64,000 nt of DNA from Gemmata palustris (lineage in GTDB: Bacteria; Planctomycetota; Planctomycetia; Gemmatales; Gemmataceae), in assembly GCF_017939745.1 (NCBI RefSeq), contig NZ_JAGKQQ010000001.1:186001-250000 (forward strand), in the 5' to 3' direction. Of this stretch, positions 18,058 through 27,048 are shown piece by piece. The position numbers and the translations under genes are program-made. The notes under the pieces are model-generated. The model was not told where the DNA came from. It did not search any database and saw only the letters and a program-made list of their open reading frames with translations. Position 1 is the stretch's first letter; each line of letters starts with the position of its first letter.

Positions 18058-18657
18058 ATGCTTACTCACATGACAAAGCGACTCACGGGGGCGGCGCTGA
18101 TCGTCGGGGTGACCGCATCGGTCGTCTCGGGGTACATTCACTTCCCGCCCATGACACTCCAGAAGATGTGTAAGGACTCGCACTATGTTCGCGCCCTGAA
18201 AGTTATCAAGCGCGACAAGGACAAAGGGGTGATCGTTTTTGAAGCGGCCGAGTCCCTGAAGGGCGAGAAATCGCAGATCGCCACGTTCAAGCACGTCATG
18301 CGGTCCGACGCGGAAGGCGCGAAGTCGATTCTGAACTGGGCCGAGGACGGGAAGACCGCGGTGATGTTCACGATCGAGAGCAAACCCGGTGGCCCGCCGA
18401 AGGCTCTCGGTTACGTTTTCATTGACGATTACTGCTACTCAGTCGATTTCAACAGCGACGGAAAGTACTGGTTACTGATTCGCGGGGAACCTGGAATGTC
18501 GGCTTGTTACCACGGTTCGGTCGAGAAACTCCGTGGGCTCATCAGGGACGTTCTTGATGGCAAAGAGGTCAAGGTTCCCGTGAAAGAGCCCGCAACAAAG
18601 GAAGATCGGGACAAGCGTAACAATGAGATCAACGACGTACTGAAGAAGAACCGGTAG
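18058..18657 (+). CDS. Exported protein of unknown function
   Basis: 199 residues. ATG 18058 is preferred because AGGAAG lies 6 nt upstream; a second in-frame ATG four codons later is too far from it. The N-terminus is a signal peptide (about residues 1-26, ending V-S-G-Y). The mature protein begins with a short segment containing one Cys, then a mixed beta-rich region (Y-V-R-A-L-K-V-I-K-R-D-K) and a Lys/Asp-rich C-terminus. I do not recognise the family; the opening after the signal (I-H-F-P-P-M-T-L, then S-H-Y-V-R-A-L-K-V) recalls planctomycete proteins of undescribed function. Confidence 0.65.
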   Translation: MLTHMTKRLTGAALIVGVTASVVSGYIHFPPMTLQKMCKDSHYVRALKVIKRDKDKGVIVFEAAESLKGEKSQIATFKHVMRSDAEGAKSILNWAEDGKTAVMFTIESKPGGPPKALGYVFIDDYCYSVDFNSDGKYWLLIRGEPGMSACYHGSVEKLRGLIRDVLDGKEVKVPVKEPATKEDRDKRNNEINDVLKKNR

Positions 18658-18759
18658 CGGTGCCAGCGCCCCGCCTCAGTTGCGCTTGGTTCGCAGTGCG
18701 GGTCGCGGTAAAATTGCACTTCCGCAAGTGATTCTCTCCCGAACCGGACAGTCTTAATT

Positions 18760-19365
18760 ATGTCGGACGGTTCCGCGAACGCGACCGATCTGCGGGCGTG
18801 CCTCGATCGCGTTCGCGCGGGGGATGCGTCCGCGCTAAACGAACTCGTGCTCCTCGCGGGTAAGCGGCTCCAGTTCCTCACGCACCGGATGTTGCGCGAC
18901 TACCCGCGGGTGCGCCGGTGGACCGAAACCGATGACGTTCTGCAAAATGCTCTCGTGAGGCTGTGCCGGGCGCTCGAACAGGTCCATCCGCCGTCCGTCC
19001 GCGATTTTTACGCTCTGGCCACCGCGCAGATTCGGCGCGAACTGATCGACCTCGCGCGCCACTTCGCCGGTCCCGAAAACGGCGCTGCGAACCACGAGAG
19101 CTGGCACGCGGAACGCGCGGAACCGGACGCGCCGGACCTGTCACACGAACCCGGCGCGCTCGCCGACTGGCGCGAGTTTCACGAACAGGTTGCCGCGCTT
19201 CCGGCCGACGCGCGCGAAGTCTTCGGGCTGCTCTTCTACCAGGGATTGACGCAAGAAGACGCGGCCGGGGTGCTGGACATCAGCCTCCGTACCGTTCAGC
19301 GCCGGTGGCAGGCCGCGCTGCTCGGTTTGCACCGCGCGCGAAACGGTGAAGCGCCCGGCACCTGA
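18760..19365 (+). CDS. ECF sigma factor of the kinase-linked planctomycete type
   Basis: 201-residue RNA polymerase sigma-70 family protein. Region 2 is visible around residues 15-95 (D-A-S-A-L-N-E-L-V, then T-E-T-D-D-V-L-Q-N-A-L-V-R-L); region 4 around 135-190 (L-P-A-D-A-R-E-V-F-G-L-L-F-Y-Q-G-L-T-Q-E-D, and an R-T-V-Q-R-R-W recognition helix). There is no anti-sigma gene. Instead, 17 bp downstream starts a Ser/Thr kinase gene, the arrangement described for kinase-associated ECF groups in planctomycetes. The natural inference is that the kinase controls the sigma factor by phosphorylation. No clear Shine-Dalgarno precedes ATG 18760. Confidence 0.88.
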   Translation: MSDGSANATDLRACLDRVRAGDASALNELVLLAGKRLQFLTHRMLRDYPRVRRWTETDDVLQNALVRLCRALEQVHPPSVRDFYALATAQIRRELIDLARHFAGPENGAANHESWHAERAEPDAPDLSHEPGALADWREFHEQVAALPADAREVFGLLFYQGLTQEDAAGVLDISLRTVQRRWQAALLGLHRARNGEAPGT

Positions 19366-19382
19366 CTTTTCGAGACGCACCC

Positions 19383-21326
19383 GTGTCCCGTTCCGCCACA
19401 CTCGATGAACTGCTGCTCCACTGGCAGGAACTCCGGCGGGCCGGGGGAGCGCCCACGGTCGGGGACGTGTGCGCCGAACACCCGGCCCTCGCGGACGATC
19501 TCGCGCGCCGGATCGCCGCGTTCGAGTCGATGGAAGCGATGCTCGGGTTGAAGGCACATGCGACGCTCCCCGATCACCACGCCAAGCCCGAAGTCCCGGC
19601 GCACCTCGCCGAGAGGCTCCGACCGCACGGGTACGAAATTCTCGAAGTGATCGACCAGGGCGGGATGGGCGTCGTGTACAAGGCGACGCAACTCGGGCTC
19701 CAGCGAACCGTTGCGCTGAAAATGATCGCGGGGTTCCGCGTCGGGCCGAAGCAACTGGGCCGGTTCCGCGTCGAGGCCGAAGCGGTCGCGCGGTTGCAGC
19801 ACCCGCACATCGTGCAGATATACGACGTCGGCGAAGTGGACGGGCACTCGTTCTTCACGATGGAGTTCGTGGAGGGCGGGACCCTCGCGCACCACCTCGC
19901 CGCCGGTCCGATATCCCCCGGCACCGCCGCGGAACTGGTTGAAACACTCGCACGAGCCGTTCACCACGCCCACACGCGCGGCATCGTTCACCGTGATCTG
20001 AAACCGGCCAACATCCTTTTGAGCGCGGAGTGCGGAGCGCGGAACGCGGAACCGAAGACAAAAGACGAACCGACGATCCGCAGTTCCGCGCTCCGCGCTC
20101 CGCACTCCGCGCTTCTCCCGAAGGTTTCGGACTTCGGGCTCGCGAAGCGGCTCGGGACCGATACCGACCACACCGCGACCGGTGAAGTGATCGGCACGCC
20201 GACCTACATGGCGCCCGAACAGGCCGAGGGCCGGACCGATGCGATCGGCCCTGCGTGCGACGTATACGCACTCGGGGCCATCCTTTACGAATCGCTCACG
20301 GGCCGCCCGCCGTTCAGGGGGCAGAGCCTGCTGGAGACGCTCCGGCAAGTGATCGCGAACGAGCCCGAAGCCCCGCGGCGCATCCGCTCGGCCGTTCCGC
20401 GCCACCTCGAAGCAATTTGCCTGAAGTGTTTGGAGAAGAACCCCGCCCGCCGCTATGTGAGCGCGGAGACACTCGCGGACGACCTGCGCCGGTTCACGAC
20501 CGGCGAACCCGTAGTCGCGCGCCGGCTGTCGCACCCGGGTCGCGTGCTGAAGTGGGTCCGCCGGCGCCCGGTGTGGGCCGGCGCAATGGCCCTCGTGGTC
20601 GTTGTGTTGGTTGCTTTCGCGGGGCGCGGGTACGCGGAACGCGAGGGCGATCGCAAAAAGATCGAAGCCGAACAAGAACGGAAGCGCTTGCGAGCGGTCG
20701 AGATCGCTCCCCAGGCGCGCGAGATCCTTCAGCGCCACTGTTACGAGTGCCACGGTGCGAACCCCGCAACGGCCGAGCGCAAGTTCCTCGTTCTCGATCG
20801 GGGATCGCTGTTCGACCCGGACCGTAAGAACGTCGTTCCCGGGCACCCGGAAGCTTCGCGCCTCTTGCACCGCATCGAAGACAACACGATGCCGCCCGAG
20901 AGCGACGCGGAGTGGTTGCCGCGCGTGTCGGAACTCGAACTGTCGATCGTGAGAGACTGGATCGCGGGCGGGGCGCCGGAGTTCCCGCCCGAAGACCCAC
21001 GGACGCCCACCCCGGCTGTCGTACCTCGATCCGAACTCGCGGTTAGCGTCTATGCGATCTTCGTCAAACAGTGCGCGAACTGCCACCAACTTTCAGAGGC
21101 CGGGGGCGGTATCAAGGTGCTCAATCACAACTTGCTCCTCGCGCGCAAGGTCGTGATTCCCGGCCGCCCGGAGGAATCGGAACTGTACCATCTGCTCGTG
21201 ACTGAGAACGAAACCAAGGTGATGCCGAAGCCTAGTCAACCGCGCCTCACGCCTGCCGAAATCGAGTCGGTGCGCCAGTGGATCGCTGGGGGCGCTCCGC
21301 CGTTCCCCCACGCGCCGAAGAAGTGA
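19383..21326 (+). CDS. Ser/Thr protein kinase with transmembrane helix and two c-type cytochrome motifs
   Basis: 647 residues from GTG 19383. Domains in order: N-terminal helical region (1-80); Pkn2-type kinase (about 85-370) with G-Q-G-G-M-G, V-A-L-K-M-I, I-V-H-R-D-L-K-P-A-N and V-S-D-F-G-L-A-K all intact; one membrane helix (about 396-416); then an extracytoplasmic part with C-Y-E-C-H (about 452) and C-A-N-C-H (about 562), each opening a planctomycete-cytochrome-C-like module ending W-I-A-G-G-A-P. Each C-x-x-C-H can hold covalent haem. A 32-residue insertion between the catalytic loop and DFG (about 214-244) is encoded by a palindrome. The layout suggests a redox- or haem-sensing kinase acting on the upstream sigma factor; that role is inference. 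Confidence 0.88.
   Translation: MSRSATLDELLLHWQELRRAGGAPTVGDVCAEHPALADDLARRIAAFESMEAMLGLKAHATLPDHHAKPEVPAHLAERLRPHGYEILEVIDQGGMGVVYKATQLGLQRTVALKMIAGFRVGPKQLGRFRVEAEAVARLQHPHIVQIYDVGEVDGHSFFTMEFVEGGTLAHHLAAGPISPGTAAELVETLARAVHHAHTRGIVHRDLKPANILLSAECGARNAEPKTKDEPTIRSSALRAPHSALLPKVSDFGLAKRLGTDTDHTATGEVIGTPTYMAPEQAEGRTDAIGPACDVYALGAILYESLTGRPPFRGQSLLETLRQVIANEPEAPRRIRSAVPRHLEAICLKCLEKNPARRYVSAETLADDLRRFTTGEPVVARRLSHPGRVLKWVRRRPVWAGAMALVVVVLVAFAGRGYAEREGDRKKIEAEQERKRLRAVEIAPQAREILQRHCYECHGANPATAERKFLVLDRGSLFDPDRKNVVPGHPEASRLLHRIEDNTMPPESDAEWLPRVSELELSIVRDWIAGGAPEFPPEDPRTPTPAVVPRSELAVSVYAIFVKQCANCHQLSEAGGGIKVLNHNLLLARKVVIPGRPEESELYHLLVTENETKVMPKPSQPRLTPAEIESVRQWIAGGAPPFPHAPKK
20022..20113. repeat. 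Palindromic element inserted in frame in the kinase gene
   Basis: Exact 22-nt arms at 20022-20043 and 20092-20113 are reverse complements; after one mismatch the pairing continues for 8 more bases inward. The arms are built from GCGGAGTGCGGAGCGCGG-like units. The whole 92 bp lies inside the kinase gene, adds about 31 codons without a stop, and keeps the frame. It sits exactly between the N-I-L-L of the catalytic loop and the DFG motif, where kinases normally have 5-10 residues. Confidence 0.85.
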
Positions 21327-21345
21327 ACGGAAGTGCAAATTTATG

Positions 21346-21374
21346 TTGCCTATCTGATCGCGTGTTCATATAAT
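21346..21374 (+). promoter_or_regulatory. Candidate sigma-70-type promoter
   Basis: TTGCCT (4 of 6 to the -35 consensus) is followed after exactly 17 bp by a perfect TATAAT at 21369-21374. It lies 20 bp after the kinase stop, in an unusually AT-rich stretch, and points towards a 591-bp region with only a small candidate ORF before the WD40 gene. Confidence 0.5.
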
Positions 21375-21449
21375 GCGGTATCCTCCGCTATACCCGCAAA
21401 CTGCGTGACGCGATCCCAACATGGGTGGGCATGTTGTGAGGATTGAAGA

Positions 21450-21632
21450 GTGGCAGGAAAGCGGGTTTTCTGGTGCTGCGAACTCATTCGTAACTGGTTC
21501 TTGGGTCGGCTATTGTGGCGATTGGCTAACAATCCTGGCCCCCTGAAAATGTTAGCGAATGTTAGCCCCGGTCCACAGCGGCCCGCAGAGCGAATAAGGA
21601 TGAAATTATTCGTGCTAATGATTGCGAGTTAG
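21450..21632 (+). CDS. Possible small protein downstream of a promoter-like site
   Basis: 60-codon frame from GTG 21450, with GAGGA at 21438-21442 (7-nt spacing) and the TATAAT promoter-like site about 75 bp upstream. The product is basic, begins M-A-G-K-R-V-F-W-C-C-E-L and ends in a short hydrophobic segment. No family is recognised. Codon usage differs from neighbouring genes (fewer G/C third positions), so it may equally be an untranslated RNA or chance. Reported because the promoter, ribosome site and frame line up. Confidence 0.2.
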   Translation: MAGKRVFWCCELIRNWFLGRLLWRLANNPGPLKMLANVSPGPQRPAERIRMKLFVLMIAS

Positions 21633-21917
21633 TGAATTTGCCCGCCGGCGGGGAAGTGTCCCACCGGCGGGGCCGAACCGAGATGAAGTCGCCCGCACGG
21701 TCAACGGTCGAGCTTCACATTCGGCCTAGCATTCGAGGTCTCGTTACCGGCGTTTGAGGCTCTTGCTCATCCCAGCGGAACCGTGGCGCGGAACACGCCA
21801 ACCATTCGGGAAGAATCTTGACCCGGGGCCGCGGGTGGCGCGCACCCGTTGACCCGCGCGCGTCGGCCTGCGACACTACCTGTCTGCCCTCCGGCCGCTC
21901 CCCGCACGGAACCCGCC

Positions 21918-24878
21918 ATGCCCACTTCACGCCAAATCAGTTGCGTCGCGTTGTGCGTAGCTCTCCTCGCCTCCGCGGGCGGACTGCCCGCGCAACCGCC
22001 GACCGCGCCCGATGTTGTCGCGGTGCTAAAAATGCACACGGAGACCGTCGAAGCGGTCGCGGTTAGCGCGGACGGGAAGTTCGTCGCGACGGCGAGCTTC
22101 GACAAGACCGTGAAATTGTGGGACGCGACCACCGGGAAGGAGCTGCGAACCTACGGGGGCGAACAGGGCCACAAGGGGCAGGTGCTGTGCGTCGCGTTCT
22201 CGGCGAAGGGCGATCAACTCGCGACCGGCGGCGCGGACAACAGCGTCCGCATCTGGGACGTTCCAGTAACAACACCCTTGAAGACCTTCGCCACCACTGG
22301 CGCCACGACCGGTGTGGCGGTGGCGAACGACGGCAAGACGTTCGCGCTAGCAGGGGCCGACGGCGTGGCGAAGGTGTTCCCGGCCGGTGAAGAGAAGGGC
22401 GCGATCGAACTGAAGGGGCACGTCGGCGCGGTTCTGGGCGTGGGGCACCTCGCTTCGGGTAACGTGTGGGTGACGGCCGGCGCGGACAAACTGATTCGCT
22501 TCTTTAATGGCACGGACGGCAAGCTCATCACGAGCTACGGCGCGGGCAGTGCGGACATCACCGGCTTCGCAGTGCGGCCCGATAGTCAGGGGGCGTTCAC
22601 GACGAGCGCGGACGGCGCGCTGCGGTTCTGGCAAACACCGGCGCCTCCGACACGAACCTTCCCCGCGCTCAAAGACGCCGTGACCGCGTTCTATTCCACC
22701 GCCGACGGCAACACGCTGCTCTACGCGACCGCGGACAAGGTCGTGACGATTGGCACGACGAGCAACAACCAGTCGGCCGGCACGTTCGCGGGCGCGAAGG
22801 GCACCATCGAGAGCGTCGCGCTGTCGCGGGACGCGGCCACGGTCGTCGCGGGCTGTGCCGACGGGAACGTGATCGCGTGGGACCGACAGGGCAAGCCGAA
22901 GGGCGAAGTGCTGGCACACGCGGGCGGCACCACCGCGACTGCGTTCCACCCCGCGCAGCCGATCCTGTTCACCGCGGGCGCGGACGGCGCGCTGAAGGGC
23001 TGGAATTTGCCGCTCGACGCGAAGTTGCCGAAGGACAAAGACGGCAAGGAGTCGAGCCGCACGAAGTACGACATTAAAGCGCACGCGGGCAAAGTGACGG
23101 CAGCCCTCGTGAACCCCGCGAACGGGCAGGTCATCACTGCGGGTGCGGACAAGTTGATTCGCGTGTGGGATGTGTCCAAGCCCGAGAATCCGGTGCGCGA
23201 AATCGGCCCGCTCACCGCTCCCGCAACCGTACTCGCGCTGAGCCGCGATAACCTCACGCTTGCAGCCGGCGCGGGCAAGGACGTGCTGCTCTGGACCCTC
23301 GCGGACGGCAAAGAGGTAGGCAAGTTGACGCAACCGACCGATGTGCTGAGCCTGTGCTTCAACGCGGACAAAACGCGCCTGCTCATTGGCCGCAGTGACA
23401 ATCTGGCCGTGCTGGTTGAAGTCGCCACGGGCACAGCGTATCAGACGTTCCCGCACACCGGGGCAGTGCGTGGCGTGGTCGCACACCCGACCACACCCGC
23501 CGTCATCACCGCGAGCGCGGACAAGAGCATTGTCGTTTCGCCCGTGACATGCACGCGCCTCATCACTCTGGGAAAAGGGAAGTCTGTCGGGGTGGTGGTG
23601 TCGCCCGGCAGCGAGCGCGTGTTGAGCATCGGGCCGGGTAAAGAGGCGGTGAGCTGGAACACGAACAACGGCACGAAGGAACGCGCGTTCGAGACCGGAG
23701 GGGACGCGACCGCGGCCGCGATCTCGAAAGACCTGCAGCGCGTCGCGGTCGGAGGGGCGGACGGCTCCATCAGGGTCTACACGACGAACGACGGGAAGCT
23801 CGTGGGCACGATCACCGCTGGCGCTCCGGTCGCGGGGCTCGCGTTCCAGCCGACGAACACGGTGCTGGTCGGGCTGGTGAGGGACAAAGACAACAGCGCG
23901 GTCGCGTGGAACGCGGGCTTCACCCCGGGTCAGCCGGCGCCGGCCGAGTTCGGGCGCCAGATTCAGGCGTTCCCGCACCCGGTCGCGGCGAGCGCGGTCG
24001 CGTTCAGTGCGGACGGGCAGTTCACCACCACTGCAGCGGACAAACAGGCGCGCCGGTTCCGCCTCGCGGCCGACATTCCCGTGAAGACGTTCCAACACCC
24101 GAATTTAGTCGATTGTGTCGCGTTCGACGACACCGGGACCGTGCTCGCTACAGGATGTCACGACGGCGTGTTGCGGACCTACGACCTCACGAAGAACGCC
24201 CTTCTGAAGCAGGTCAACGCGCACGTCGCCACCGCCCCGCAGCAGGTGCAGAACCCGATTTACGCGGTGCTGTGGGCGAACGATTACAAGCAGATCTTCA
24301 CCGCGAGTTACGACAAGAGCATCAAGTTGTGGGACGCGGTGGGCGGGACGCTGGTGCGCGAGTTCAAGGGCGCGCAAGATCCGGCACCGGAACCGAAGAA
24401 AGACGACAAGGCCCCGCCGCCGAAGAAGGACACCGGACCGAGCGGGCACCGCGATCAGGTGTTCGCCCTCGCGCTCTCGAAGGACGGCAAACTCCTGGCC
24501 TCTTCGTCGAGCGACAAAACGGTGAAGGTGTGGGACGTGGCGACTGCGAAGGTCGTGCGCGACTTCCCGAACCCGGAACTCAAGCCCGTGTTCCCGGGGG
24601 AACCGGCGCCGTCGCACCCGGGGTGGGTCCACTCAGTGCGGTTCACCCCGGACGGCAATCAACTGGTCACGGCCGGCCCCGCACCGCGCGGGAAGTCCTA
24701 TCTCGCCGTGTGGACCGTCGCGGACGGCAAGCGCGTCTCCGGCGCGGAGCGCGACTTCGGCCCGATTCACACGATGGCACTCTTCCCGGACGGCACCAAG
24801 ATCGTCATCGGGTATTCGGGCGTTCCGCGCAACAAAATCGAGCCCGCTGCGGCTATCCTGAAGTTCCCGGGGAAGTAG
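21918..24878 (+). CDS. Exported WD40 repeat protein
   Basis: 986 residues from ATG 21918, with a signal peptide (about 1-24, ending L-P-A-Q). At least ten WD40-type blades are spread over the chain, recognisable by endings such as T-V-K-L-W-D, S-V-R-I-W-D, L-I-R-V-W-D, S-I-K-L-W-D and T-V-K-V-W-D, preceded by G-H or H-x-x-x-V openings. This suggests two seven-bladed propellers. A Pro/Lys-rich spacer (about residues 825-845) separates the last blades. It is probably a periplasmic or surface scaffold; there is no catalytic domain. Gemmata relatives carry many such proteins and the target is unknown. Confidence 0.88.
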   Translation: MPTSRQISCVALCVALLASAGGLPAQPPTAPDVVAVLKMHTETVEAVAVSADGKFVATASFDKTVKLWDATTGKELRTYGGEQGHKGQVLCVAFSAKGDQLATGGADNSVRIWDVPVTTPLKTFATTGATTGVAVANDGKTFALAGADGVAKVFPAGEEKGAIELKGHVGAVLGVGHLASGNVWVTAGADKLIRFFNGTDGKLITSYGAGSADITGFAVRPDSQGAFTTSADGALRFWQTPAPPTRTFPALKDAVTAFYSTADGNTLLYATADKVVTIGTTSNNQSAGTFAGAKGTIESVALSRDAATVVAGCADGNVIAWDRQGKPKGEVLAHAGGTTATAFHPAQPILFTAGADGALKGWNLPLDAKLPKDKDGKESSRTKYDIKAHAGKVTAALVNPANGQVITAGADKLIRVWDVSKPENPVREIGPLTAPATVLALSRDNLTLAAGAGKDVLLWTLADGKEVGKLTQPTDVLSLCFNADKTRLLIGRSDNLAVLVEVATGTAYQTFPHTGAVRGVVAHPTTPAVITASADKSIVVSPVTCTRLITLGKGKSVGVVVSPGSERVLSIGPGKEAVSWNTNNGTKERAFETGGDATAAAISKDLQRVAVGGADGSIRVYTTNDGKLVGTITAGAPVAGLAFQPTNTVLVGLVRDKDNSAVAWNAGFTPGQPAPAEFGRQIQAFPHPVAASAVAFSADGQFTTTAADKQARRFRLAADIPVKTFQHPNLVDCVAFDDTGTVLATGCHDGVLRTYDLTKNALLKQVNAHVATAPQQVQNPIYAVLWANDYKQIFTASYDKSIKLWDAVGGTLVREFKGAQDPAPEPKKDDKAPPPKKDTGPSGHRDQVFALALSKDGKLLASSSSDKTVKVWDVATAKVVRDFPNPELKPVFPGEPAPSHPGWVHSVRFTPDGNQLVTAGPAPRGKSYLAVWTVADGKRVSGAERDFGPIHTMALFPDGTKIVIGYSGVPRNKIEPAAAILKFPGK

Positions 24879-24886
24879 GTTCTCAC

Positions 24887-24906
24887 CGGCCGGCAGACAC
24901 CGGCCG
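24887..24906 (+). terminator. Weak hairpin after the WD40 gene
   Basis: CGGCCGG at 24887-24893 pairs with CCGGCCG at 24900-24906 across a 6-nt loop, followed by TTTG. It lies 9 bp after the WD40 stop and 20 bp before the HAD gene start, so it could terminate or attenuate read-through. Confidence 0.4.
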
Positions 24907-24926
24907 TTTGCCAAACGCGGTGACTC

Positions 24927-25544
24927 ATGTCAATCAAGACGGTGATTTTCGACTTCGGGAACGTGGTCGCATTCTTCGACCACGGGCGCGCGATCGCGCG
25001 GCTCGCCGATTACACCGACATGGACCCGGTGGAACTCACGCTCATCCTGTACGGCAGCGCGATCGAGGACGACTACGAGCGCGGCGCCATTAGTACCGCG
25101 GAGTACGTCCGCGAGGCCAAGCTCAACGGGCGGCTCACGTGTACCGACGAGCAATTCCTCGCGGCGTTCGTGGACATCTTCTGGCGGAACGACGAGGTGT
25201 GTGCCCTCATTCCGCTGCTGAAGCCCAAGTACCGCGTGGTGCTCGCGAGTAACACCACGCAAGCGCACTTCGATGCGTACACGCGGCAATTCGCGGACGC
25301 GCTCGCGCGCTTCGACCAGCTCGGTACATCATTCAAGTCCCGTGCGCGGAAACCGGAGCCCGCGTTCTTCGCGGACGTCCACCGGCACGCGGGGGCCGAA
25401 CCCGGCGAGTGCGTGTTCATCGACGACCTCCCCACGAACATTGAAGCCGCTGAGAAGTTCGGTTGGAAGGGCATTGTTTACCGCGCCGATGGCACGCTGC
25501 GCGACAAACTGCGGGCGGCCGGGGTGGAGGTCGGTACAACATAA
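24927..25544 (+). CDS. HAD-superfamily hydrolase (YihX-like)
   Basis: 205 residues. Motif I is I-F-D-F-G-N-V-V, with Gly where most phosphatases have the second Asp, as in the YihX/soluble-epoxide-hydrolase-N branch. Motif II is L-A-S-N-T-T, motif III includes K-S-R-A-R-K-P-E-P, and motif IV is C-V-F-I-D-D-L-P-T-N. The cap is the small helical C1 type between residues about 15-80. A small phosphorylated metabolite is the likely substrate; specificity cannot be told. It lies 120 bp before glyA on the same strand. Confidence 0.85.
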   Translation: MSIKTVIFDFGNVVAFFDHGRAIARLADYTDMDPVELTLILYGSAIEDDYERGAISTAEYVREAKLNGRLTCTDEQFLAAFVDIFWRNDEVCALIPLLKPKYRVVLASNTTQAHFDAYTRQFADALARFDQLGTSFKSRARKPEPAFFADVHRHAGAEPGECVFIDDLPTNIEAAEKFGWKGIVYRADGTLRDKLRAAGVEVGTT

Positions 25545-25664
25545 GGGACATTGCAGATTGCAGAATTGTGATCGCAGATGAATCGGCGCGGGGGCGCGCC
25601 GGTATTCGTCCGCGGTCGGAGATTCTGGATCACGCTAGACAATCTCCGCGAGTCAGGGAAAACG

Positions 25665-26921
25665 ATGGACATTCTTCAACAGGCCGACCCCGAGGTGTTT
25701 GCGGCGATCGCGGGCGAGCGCGTGCGCCAGCAGGTCGGTCTGGAGATGATCGCGAGCGAGAACTACACGAGCCCCGCGGTGATGGCCGCGCAGGGCTCGT
25801 GCCTCACAAATAAATACGCCGAGGGCTACCCGGGTAAGCGGTATTATGGCGGTTGCGAATTCGTCGACGTCGTGGAGAAGCTCGCGATCGACCGCGTGAA
25901 GCAACTCTTCGGCGGCGACCACGCGAACGTGCAGCCGCACTCCGGCGCGCAGGCGAACATGGCCGTGTTCCTCGCCGCGCTCCAGCCCGGCGACACCATC
26001 ATGGGGTTGGACCTCGCTCACGGCGGGCACCTCACGCACGGGATGCGGCTGAACTTCTCCGGCAAGTATTTCAAGGTCGTCAGCTACGGCGTGCGGAAGG
26101 ACGACCACCGCATCGATTTCGACGACCTCGTGGCGAAGGCACGCGAGCACAAGCCGAAGCTCGTGATTGCCGGCGCGAGCGCGTACCCGCGGACGTTGGA
26201 ATTCTCGAAGTTCGCCGAGGTCTGCGCCGAAGTGGGCGCGCCGCTCATGGTGGACATGGCGCACATCTCGGGGCTCGTCGCGGCGAAGGAGCACCCGGAC
26301 CCGGTGCCGCACGCCGCCTTTGTTACGAGCACCACGCACAAGACCCTGCGGGGGCCGCGCGGCGGGTTCATCCTGTGCAAGCAAGAGTGGGCCGACAAGA
26401 TCAACTCCGCCGTCTTCCCCGGGGTCCAGGGCGGGCCGCTCATGCACGTCATCGCGGCGAAGGCGGTCGCGTTCGCGGAGGCGCTGAAACCCGAGTTCAA
26501 GCAGTACGCCCAACAGGTGCTGGCGAACGCGAAGGTGCTAGCCGCGGAACTGCAGGCGGCTGGGTTCCCGGTCGTGTCCGGCGGGACCGACACGCACCTG
26601 ATGCTGATCGATGTGACCGCGAAGGGCTCGACCGGTAAACTGGCGGAACACGCGCTCGACGCGGCGGGCATTACCGTTAACAAGAACATGATCCCGTTCG
26701 ACCCGCGCAAGCCCCTCGACCCGTCCGGCATCCGGCTCGGCACCCCCGCGCTGACGACCCGCGGGATGAAGGAACCGGAGATGAAGCAGATCGCGCGCTG
26801 GATCACGGACGTGCTCACCGCCTCCGGCGACGCGGCCGTGACCGCCCGGGTGAAGGGCGCCGTGCTAGAATTGAGCAAGCAGTTCCCGGCCCCGAGCGAG
26901 TCGGCCGCGGGCGGGCGGTGA
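25665..26921 (+). CDS. glyA: Serine hydroxymethyltransferase
   Basis: 418 residues, the normal length, from ATG 25665 (AGGGA 6-8 nt upstream). Converts serine and tetrahydrofolate to glycine and 5,10-methylene-tetrahydrofolate in the cytoplasm, feeding one-carbon metabolism. The PLP lysine lies in [26 protein letters not shown] and H-S-G-A-Q-A-N are other family signatures. The open frame extends 87 bp upstream but that part does not match the family. No glycine riboswitch-like structure was recognised in the 120 bp upstream. Confidence 0.96.
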   Translation: MDILQQADPEVFAAIAGERVRQQVGLEMIASENYTSPAVMAAQGSCLTNKYAEGYPGKRYYGGCEFVDVVEKLAIDRVKQLFGGDHANVQPHSGAQANMAVFLAALQPGDTIMGLDLAHGGHLTHGMRLNFSGKYFKVVSYGVRKDDHRIDFDDLVAKAREHKPKLVIAGASAYPRTLEFSKFAEVCAEVGAPLMVDMAHISGLVAAKEHPDPVPHAAFVTSTTHKTLRGPRGGFILCKQEWADKINSAVFPGVQGGPLMHVIAAKAVAFAEALKPEFKQYAQQVLANAKVLAAELQAAGFPVVSGGTDTHLMLIDVTAKGSTGKLAEHALDAAGITVNKNMIPFDPRKPLDPSGIRLGTPALTTRGMKEPEMKQIARWITDVLTASGDAAVTARVKGAVLELSKQFPAPSESAAGGR

Positions 26922-27048
26922 GCCGGCCCCGCGAGCGGGCGGGTGCCGCGTGCCCCGTTCGCTCCCGGATGTGGAGCCGGTGCGCCGGTGATGAGTGCTC
27001 GCCGCACGATTCGGGGTTCGCTGCTCCGCGGAGGGGTCCGTAGTGGGA

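Larger units (their letters stand above)
21327..21917. other. AT-richer intergenic region with one small candidate ORF
   Basis: 591 bp between the kinase and WD40 genes. The first ~300 bp are clearly lower in GC than the surroundings. It holds the promoter-like site at 21346-21374, a small ORF at 21450, an 8-nt inverted repeat GGCTAACA/TGTTAGCC (around 21522-21563), and a direct repeat of ACCGGCGGGG-like sequence near 21645-21680. No transposase or recognisable gene remnant could be confirmed. Confidence 0.45.

Noticed and set aside
21715-21930. Small minus-strand frame as a transposase remnant
   Set aside because: The end reads L-P-E-W-L-A-C-S-A-P-R-F-R-W-D-E, which looked family-like at first, but no transposase motif or terminal repeats could be found.
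25545-25664. Glycine riboswitch before glyA
   Set aside because: No conserved aptamer core or tandem structure could be recognised in the 120 bp upstream.
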